Shown: positions 57,813-64,000 of the stretch, in pieces
How positions within the stretch are numbered: position 1 is the first letter of the stretch
Layout of the letters: every line of letters starts with the position of its first letter
Source: JAKACA01 sp049510975
GTDB lineage: Bacteria > Actinomycetota > Acidimicrobiia > Acidimicrobiales > Bog-793
Direction: 5' to 3'
Assembly (NCBI GenBank): GCA_049510975.1
Contig: JBEKYM010000029.1
Location: 11,107-75,106, forward strand
DNA length: 64,000 nucleotides
Program-made: the position numbers and the translations under genes
Notes under the pieces: model-generated
Database searches by the model: none
Told to the model about the DNA's origin: nothing
The model's input: the letters and a program-made list of their open reading frames with translations, nothing else

Positions 57813-60800
57813 GTGGCAGTCTTGCCAGCTCCGGCGGGGTTGTACGACCCCGCCAACGAGCATGATGCATGTGGGATCGCTTTCGTGGCCGAGCTCCGGC
57901 GCGGGCCGAGCCATGCCGTCGTCGATCTCGGGCTGACCGCCCTCGAGAACCTCGCTCACCGCGGCGCCTTCGGCTCCGACGCCGAGACGGGCGACGGGGC
58001 GGGGATTCTCGTGCAGATGCCCGACGGGCTGTTTCGTGCGGTCGCCGGCGAGCTCGGCATCGACCTGCCGCCGCACGGTCGCTACGGGTCCGGCCTGGCG
58101 TTCAGCCCGCGGGATGCCGATGAGGCTCGCTGTGCGCGGGCCGCTTTCGAGTCGCTCGCCGCCGAAGAGGGTCTCCGCGTGCTCGGCTGGCGCGACCTGC
58201 CGGTTCGCCTGGAGGTGGCCGGCTCGGGCGCCCGCCAGGTCGCTCCCTCCTTCGCCCAGGTCTTCGTGGGTTGGGCCGACGGCAGCGAGCTACCCGCCGA
58301 CGCCGGCGGCACCGTGCTCGCCCTCGAGCGGCGCCTGTTCGTGCTCCGCAAGCGGGCCGAGCACGCCGGCGACGCCCTCTACTTCCCCTCCCTCTCGGCA
58401 CGCACGTTCGTCTACAAGGGGATGCTGGCGACTGATCAGCTGAGGGGTTTCTTCGTCGATCTCGGCGACGAGCGGTTGGAGTCGGCCATCGCGCTCGTGC
58501 ACTCCCGTTTCTCGACCAACACGTTCCCCGCTTGGCCGCTGGCGCACCCGTACCGCCTCGTCGCTCACAACGGCGAGATCAACACGCTGAAGGGCAACCG
58601 GAACTGGATGCGGGCCCGCGAGTCGCTGCTCGCCACGGGCCTCATCGGGGGGGATCTCAGCCGCATCTTCCCGATCATCACGCCCGGAGCGAGTGACTCG
58701 GCGTCCTTCGACGAGGTCCTCGAAATGCTGCATCTCGGCGGGCGTTCGCTCCCGCACTCCGTCTTGATGATGATCCCGGAGGCCTGGGAGAACCACCAGG
58801 AGCTCGACGAAGCGAGGCGGGCGTTCTACGAGTACCACTCGTGCCTGATGGAGCCGTGGGACGGCCCAGCGGCGGTCGCGTTCAGCGACGGCAGCGTGGT
58901 CGGCGCCGTCCTCGACCGCAACGGCCTGCGCCCGGCGCGTTACTGGGTGACCGACGAGGGCCTCGTCGTGCTCGCCTCCGAGGTCGGTGTGCTCGATCTC
59001 GATCCCGCCCACGTCGTCGAGCGGGGCCGCTTGAAGCCCGGGCGGATGTTCCTCGTCGACACGGTCGCCGGCCGCATCGTCGACGACAACGAGGTGAAGT
59101 CCTCGCTGGCGGCCGAGCTCCCGTACCGGGCGTGGCTCGACGAGGGCCTGGTGCAGATCCGGGACCTCCCGCCCCGGCGCATGCTCACGCCCCAGCACGC
59201 CTCCATCGTGCGTCACCAGCGCCTGTTCGGCGTGACCGCCGAGGATCTGCGGACCCTGCTCGCTCCCATGGCGACCACGGGCGCCGAGCCGATCGGATCG
59301 ATGGGCACCGACACCCCGATCGCCGTCCTCTCGGAGCGCCCGCGCCTGCTCTACGACTACTTCTCCCAGCTCTTCGCACAGGTCACGAACCCGCCGTTGG
59401 ACGCCATCCGCGAGGAGCTCGTGACGTCGCTCCAGTCCACCCTCGGGCCAGAGGCGAACCTGCTCGAGCCCGGCCCTGCCAACTGCCGGCAGATCGTCCT
59501 GCACCATCCGGTCCTCGACAACGACGAATTGGCGAAACTCCTCTACGTCGGCGAGGACGGCGGCGTGGAGGGCTTCTCTGCCTTTGCGGTCGACGGACTG
59601 TTTTCCGTCGCCGACGGCGGCGCCGGGTTGGAGGCCGCCATCGCCCGCGTGTGCGCCCAGGTGTCGGAGGCCATCGCCCTCGGTGTGAACATCGTGGTTC
59701 TCTCCGACCGCCACGCCAGTGTCGAGCTGGCTCCCATCCCGTCGCTGCTGCTGACCGCCGCCGTGCACAACCACCTCGTGCGGGAGAAGGAGCGCACTCG
59801 AGTGGGCCTCGTCGTCGAGAGCGGCGAGGCGCGCGAAGTGCACCATCTCGCCCTCCTCATCGGCTACGGGGCTGCTGCCGTCAACCCCTACCTTGCCTTC
59901 GACTCCATCGCCGAGATGGTGCGCGACGGCGCCATCACGGGCGTGACGGAGCGCCAAGCGCTTCACAACTACGTCAAGGCCGGGTCGAAAGGCGTCCTCA
60001 AGGTGATGTCCAAGATGGGCATCTCGACGATCGCCTCCTACACCGGCGCCCAGGTGTTCGAAGCCGTCGGCCTCTCGGAGGCCTTCGTGGCCCGTCACTT
60101 CACCGGGACATCGTCACGGCTCGGGGGCATCGATGCCGACGAGATCGCCGCCGAAGTCGCCCGGCGCCACGCGGCTGCTTTCGGCGAACGCACGAGCGTC
60201 CCGGGCAACCTCGAGATCGAAGTCGGCGGCGAGTACCAATGGCGCCGCGACGGCGAGTACCACCTCTTCAACCCCCGCACGGTGCACAAGCTGCAGCACT
60301 CGACGAGGGCCCGCCGCTACGACGTCTTCAAGGAGTACACCGAGCTCGTCGACGCCCAGTCCGAGCAGCTGGCAACGCTGCGAGGATTGCTGGGCTTCCG
60401 CCAGCAAGGGCGTGAGCCCGTGCCGATCGAGGAGGTCGAGCCGGTCTCCGAGATCGTCCGGCGCTTTGCCACCGGGGCGATGTCCTACGGCTCGATCTCC
60501 GCCGAAGTTCACGAAACCCTCGCCGTCGCCATGAACCGCATCGGAGCCCGCTCCAACACCGGCGAAGGCGGCGAGGACCCGGAGCGCTACGTGCCGGACC
60601 CGAACGGCGACTCGCGGCGCTCGGCCGTGAAGCAGGTGGCGTCGGGTCGCTTCGGCGTCACGAGCGAGTACCTCGTGAACGCCGACGACCTCCAGATCAA
60701 GATCGCCCAGGGAGCCAAGCCCGGCGAGGGCGGCCAGCTGCCCGGCCACAAGGTCTACCCCTGGATCGCCCGCACGCGGTTCTCGACACCCGGTGTCGGA

Positions 60801-62365
60801 CTCATCTCGCCCCCGCCGCACCACGATATCTATTCGATCGAGGACATCGCTCAGCTCATCTATGACCTGAAGAACGCCAACCCGCGGGCCCGCGTGCACG
60901 TCAAGCTCGTGGCCGAAGTCGGCGTCGGCACCGTCGCCGCCGGTGTGGCAAAGGCACACGCCGACGTCGTGCTCATCTCCGGGCACGACGGCGGCACGGC
61001 GGCGGCGCCCTTGACATCGCTCAAGCACGCCGGCGTGCCCTGGGAGCTCGGTCTTGCCGAGACTCAGCAGACGCTCGTTCGCAATGGGCTGCGGGACCGC
61101 ATCGTCGTGCAAGTGGACGGCCAGATCAAGACGGGCCGCGACGTCGTCGTAGCCGCCCTCCTCGGAGCCGAAGAGTTCGGCTTTGCCACGGCCCCCCTCG
61201 TCGTCTCCGGCTGCGTGATGATGCGCGTATGCCACCTCGACACCTGCCCCGTCGGGATCGCCACCCAGAACCCGGAGCTGCGCAAGCGTTTCACGGGCCG
61301 GCCGGAGTTCGTCGAGACGTTCTTCGAGTACATCGCCACCGAGGTCCGCGAGTCGGCCACGTCGAGTACCTCGACACGACACGGGCGGCCGACCACTACT
61401 GGAAGGCCCATCGCCTCGACCTCGGTCCGATCCTGCAGGCCGCTGCGGCGCCCGTTGGAGAAGGCGGCGGTAGGGCGACGCCGGCGCTGTCGTGCACCCG
61501 CGAGCAGGACCATGGGCTCGCGCAGGCACTCGACCACCAGCTCATCGCCGCCAGCATGGGGGCGATCGAGACGGGCGAGCCGGTGCGGTCGTCGTTTCGC
61601 GTCCGCAACGTCCATCGCAGCGTCGGCACGATGCTCGGCTACGAGGTGACGCGGCGCCACGGCGGCGCCGGCCTTCCGGACGGCACGATCGACATCGCCC
61701 TCACGGGCTCGGCCGGTCAGAGCTTCGGCGCCTTCGTCCCCCGAGGCATCACGCTGCGGCTCGTGGGCGACGCCAACGACTACTTCGGCAAGGGCCTGTC
61801 GGGAGGGCACCTCGTGCTGCGGCCGCATCCGACGTCTCCCTCGCCGGCCGAGCGCCAGGTCATCGCCGGCAACGTGGTCCTGTACGGGGCGACTGCCGGC
61901 GAGGCCTTCATCCGCGGCCAGGTCGGCGAACGCTTCTGCGTGCGCAATTCGGGGGCCACGGCCGTCGTCGAGGGCGTCGGCGACCATGCCTGTGAGTACA
62001 TGACCGGCGGAACCGTGCTCGTGCTCGGAGCCACGGGGCGCAACTTCGCCGCCGGCATGTCGGGCGGCATCGCCTACGTGTACGACCCGGAGCGGCTGCT
62101 GGACCGGCGCTGCAACCCCGACATGGTGACCCTGGACGAGCTCGACGCCGAGGATCTCCGCCTCGTGGCCGACCTCCTCGCCCGGCACGTGCTGCTCACG
62201 GGCTCCGAGCTGGCAAAGCGCCTGGTCGCCGACGGCCCAGCTGCCCTCGCGCTCGTGCGCAAGGTGATGCCGATCGACTATCGCCGCGTGCTCGAGGCCA
62301 CCCGCCTGGCGATCGAGACCGGGAGCGCCGTCGACGACGCCATCATGGCGGCGGCACATGGCTGA
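57813..62365 (+). pseudogene. gltB: Glutamate synthase large subunit GltB, frameshifted
   Basis: The large GOGAT subunit converts glutamine and 2-oxoglutarate to two glutamates. Frame one runs from GTG at 57813 (GAGAAGGGA upstream) to about 61352, giving 1180 residues: catalytic C20 after a 19-residue propeptide (DACGIAFVAEL), the glutaminase, central and FMN domains, and the [3Fe-4S] cysteines CVMMRVCHLDTC. The rest, VGHVEYLDTTRAADHYWKAH onward with the GXGXG domain, continues in another frame from 61352 to 62365. About 13 residues between EVRE and GHVE are missing relative to Mycobacterium GltB. Either a disrupted gene or a sequence error; frame one runs on to a false stop at 61649. Confidence 0.9.
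61345..61360 (+). other. Site of the gltB frameshift/deletion
   Basis: Codons for TEVRE end at 61352; the next residues of the protein family resume in a frame shifted so that GTC (V) begins at 61352. The frame change and the roughly 13 missing residues together fit a loss of about 40 bases. Confidence 0.75.
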
Positions 62366-63869
62366 TCCGAAGGGTTTCTTGCGGTTCGGCCGGGTGGCGC
62401 CGACTCGACGCCCCGTCGCCGTTCGTCTGCAGGACTGGCGGGAGGTGTACCAGCCGTTTGATCCCGAGCTCGTTCGCCAGCAGGCCGCTCGGTGCATGGA
62501 CTGCGGCATCCCGTTCTGTCACGAGGGCTGCCCGCTCGGCAACCTCATCCCCGAGTGGAACGACCTCGTGTACCGGGATCGGTACGCGGAGGCCGCTTTA
62601 CGCCTCGAGGCGACGAACAATTTCCCGGAGTTCACGGGGCGCCTCTGCCCGGCACCGTGCGAAGGCTCCTGCGTGCTCGGCATCAACGCCGAGCCGGTGT
62701 CGATCAAGCAGGTCGAGCTCGAGATCGCCGAATGGGGCGCCTCCCGCCTCGAGCCGCGGCATGCGCGGGTCGTCACGGGCAAGCGGGTGGCGGTCGTCGG
62801 TTCCGGTCCCGCCGGCCTGGCGGCCGCCCAACAGCTCACTCGCGCCGGTCACGAGGTCGTCGTCTACGAGCGGGCAGAGCGGATCGGCGGCCTGCTCCGC
62901 TACGGGATACCCGAGTTCAAGATGGAGAAGTCGGTGCTGGACCGCCGGCTGGCTCAGATGCGGGCCGAAGGCACAGTGTTCCGCACCCAGGTGTCCGTCG
63001 GAGCCGACGCCGGCGAGGTGGCGGGGGCGAGCGCGCCCGGCGGGACCGTCGTGCCGGCGGCGGAGGTGCGGTACGAGTTCGACGCCCTGGTCCTTGCCAC
63101 CGGCTCGACACGTCCCCGTGACCTCGAGGTGCCCGGCCGTCAGCTGGACGGCGTCCACTACGCCATGGAGTTCCTGAAGCCGTCCAACCAGGTGTGCGAA
63201 GGTACCCTGCAGGCCTCGCCGATCACGGCCGCCGGCAAGCACGTCGTGATCATCGGCGGGGGTGACACCGGGGCCGACTGCCTCGGCACGGTGCACCGGC
63301 AGGGAGCCGCTTCGGTCCACCAGCTCGAGATCCTCCCGTCGCCGCCGGCGGTGCGCGGGGCCGACAACCCGTGGCCTACATGGCCGCTCATCTTCCGGAC
63401 GTCGTCGGCACACGAGGAAGGCGGGGAGCGGATCTTCGCCGTCACCACCGTCGAGCTGCTCGGCGACGGGGAAGGGGTCGGCGTCGGCCATGTGCGAGCG
63501 CTGCGCCTGCAGCAGGTCTCGTCGGAAGTCGTCGACGGGCGGCCGCAATTCCTACCCGTCGCCGGCACCGAAACCGAGCTCGAAGCCGATCTCGTCCTGC
63601 TGGCGATGGGCTTCAGCGGGCCCGAGCGCTTGGGCGTCGTGGCCGAGCTCGGACTCGAGCTGGACGCTCGGGGGAACGTCGCCGTCGGGAAGGGTTTTGC
63701 CACGAGCGTCGACGGCGTCTTTGCCTGCGGCGACATGGCACGTGGGCAGAGCCTCATCGTCTGGGCGATCGCCGAGGGCCGATCGGCCGCCGCCTCCGTC
63801 GATCGCTACCTCATGGGCACGACGGGCCTCCCGCAGCCGATCGTTGCGGGGCAGCTGGCGCTTCGCTGA
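62358..63869 (+). CDS. gltD: Glutamate synthase small subunit GltD
   Basis: A 503-residue flavoprotein that feeds NADPH electrons to GltB. The N-terminal iron-sulfur ligands are C46, C49, C54, C58 (CMDCGIPFCHEGC) and C97, C101, C105 (CPAPCEGSC). The FAD loop is VVGSGPAGLAAAQQL and the NADPH loop HVVIIGGGDTGADCLG. Typical length. It overlaps the end of the GltB reading frame by eight bases, so it depends on translation of the shifted frame for coupling. Confidence 0.94.
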   Translation: MADPKGFLRFGRVAPTRRPVAVRLQDWREVYQPFDPELVRQQAARCMDCGIPFCHEGCPLGNLIPEWNDLVYRDRYAEAALRLEATNNFPEFTGRLCPAPCEGSCVLGINAEPVSIKQVELEIAEWGASRLEPRHARVVTGKRVAVVGSGPAGLAAAQQLTRAGHEVVVYERAERIGGLLRYGIPEFKMEKSVLDRRLAQMRAEGTVFRTQVSVGADAGEVAGASAPGGTVVPAAEVRYEFDALVLATGSTRPRDLEVPGRQLDGVHYAMEFLKPSNQVCEGTLQASPITAAGKHVVIIGGGDTGADCLGTVHRQGAASVHQLEILPSPPAVRGADNPWPTWPLIFRTSSAHEEGGERIFAVTTVELLGDGEGVGVGHVRALRLQQVSSEVVDGRPQFLPVAGTETELEADLVLLAMGFSGPERLGVVAELGLELDARGNVAVGKGFATSVDGVFACGDMARGQSLIVWAIAEGRSAAASVDRYLMGTTGLPQPIVAGQLALR

Positions 63870-63870
63870 G

Positions 63871-63900
63871 GGTCGGGGCGCCGGTGCGCCGAAACCGACC
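63871..63900 (+). terminator. Hairpin directly after gltD
   Basis: GGTCGG (63871-63876) pairs with CCGACC (63895-63900), and GGCGC (63877-63881) with GCGCC (63886-63890), with a GAAA bulge and a CGGT loop. The hairpin begins one base after the gltD stop. No U-run follows, so termination may need Rho or act by mRNA protection. Confidence 0.5.
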
Positions 63901-63901
63901 T

Positions 63902-63963
63902 CGCCGGCGCTTGGCCGCCGGCGCCGGCGCGACCGAGTCCAGCGGCGCCGGCGCCGGCGCCGG
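63902..63963. repeat. GC-rich GGCGCC repeats at the window end
   Basis: Runs of GCCGGC/GGCGCC units (63902-63930 and 63942-63963) form nested palindromes. No gene is supported in the last 130 bases. Confidence 0.5.
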
Positions 63964-64000
63964 AACGAACCTTGTGCACAGAGTGACCGCACGACCCCCT

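Noticed and set aside
57749..57862. A 37-codon frame starting before and overlapping the gltB start
   Set aside because: Weak ribosome-binding site, no coupling geometry, and Arg-rich sequence inside gltB; no support as a real leader.
58290..60098. A 602-residue minus-strand open frame over gltB
   Set aside because: Antisense shadow; GltB coding signal on the plus strand is unmistakable.
61229..62365. A separate gene starting at 61229
   Set aside because: Its first 41 residues are nonsense relative to any family, and the rest continues GltB exactly where the main frame loses homology, so it is the shifted 3' part of gltB.
1..64000. tRNA, rRNA, CRISPR arrays, insertion sequences, phage or attachment sites
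   Set aside because: Searched by eye on both strands; no cloverleaf with conserved TTCRANY arm, no regularly spaced repeats, no transposase or integrase motifs, no flanking direct repeats around the 35.8-42.5 kb island.

Overview
The window is GC-rich (about 70 percent), gene-dense DNA from an actinobacterium. Actinobacterial markers are a mycothiol-ligase-like gene, an F420:NADP oxidoreductase, and a phosphatidylinositol mannoside (PIM) gene set (pgsA-like, PIM acyltransferase-like, pimA-like) set among thrS, pdxST, yebC, ruvCAB and yajC-secDF in the order familiar from Mycobacterium. Overall gene content and the leaderless promoter style would suit a deep-branching class such as Acidimicrobiia; that placement is inference. 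I see no tRNA, rRNA, CRISPR array, insertion sequence or phage gene. No stretch longer than about 220 bases lacks a gene.

Layout. 1-17 kb: mixed transporters and enzymes: a YihY-type membrane protein, a SulP anion transporter, a class-III aminotransferase with a DMT transporter and a Gfo/Idh oxidoreductase, an orphan membrane sensor, an ABC exporter, an ArsR/CDF metal module, an RlmD-type rRNA methyltransferase and a DHA2 drug exporter. 17-25 kb: lipoproteins, a PIG-L deacetylase, DUF4395 protein, S53 peptidase, rsgA with a leader that looks like an attenuator, an ECF sigma/anti-sigma pair, an MFS exporter. 25-31 kb: F420 oxidoreductase, MshC-like ligase, thrS, HIT hydrolase, DinB-fold enzyme. 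31-44 kb: EF-G2, the PIM genes, and, lying between the acyltransferase and pimA, an accessory island with three pseudopilin-type genes, a PhnZ/PhnY-like oxidative phosphonate pair, a DUF2505 protein and a secreted repeat protein. 44-54 kb: HtpX-like protease, pdxS-pdxT, yebC, ruvCAB, yajC-secDF, serS. 54-64 kb: thiO-thiS-thiG-thiD on the minus strand, and gltB-gltD on the plus strand. gltB is interrupted by a frameshift.

Genes are tightly packed, with many 4-base ATGA/GTGA overlaps implying translational coupling. Many starts that are not coupled lack a Shine-Dalgarno sequence and instead carry a TANNNT hexamer 6-8 bases before the start codon, as expected of leaderless transcripts. The most unusual signals are the phosphonate oxygenase pair with a possible metal-site difference, the rsgA and pgsA leader ORFs, a 17-bp tandem repeat holding the thiD stop codon, a 16-bp inverted repeat before the sigma gene, and the gltB deletion scar.
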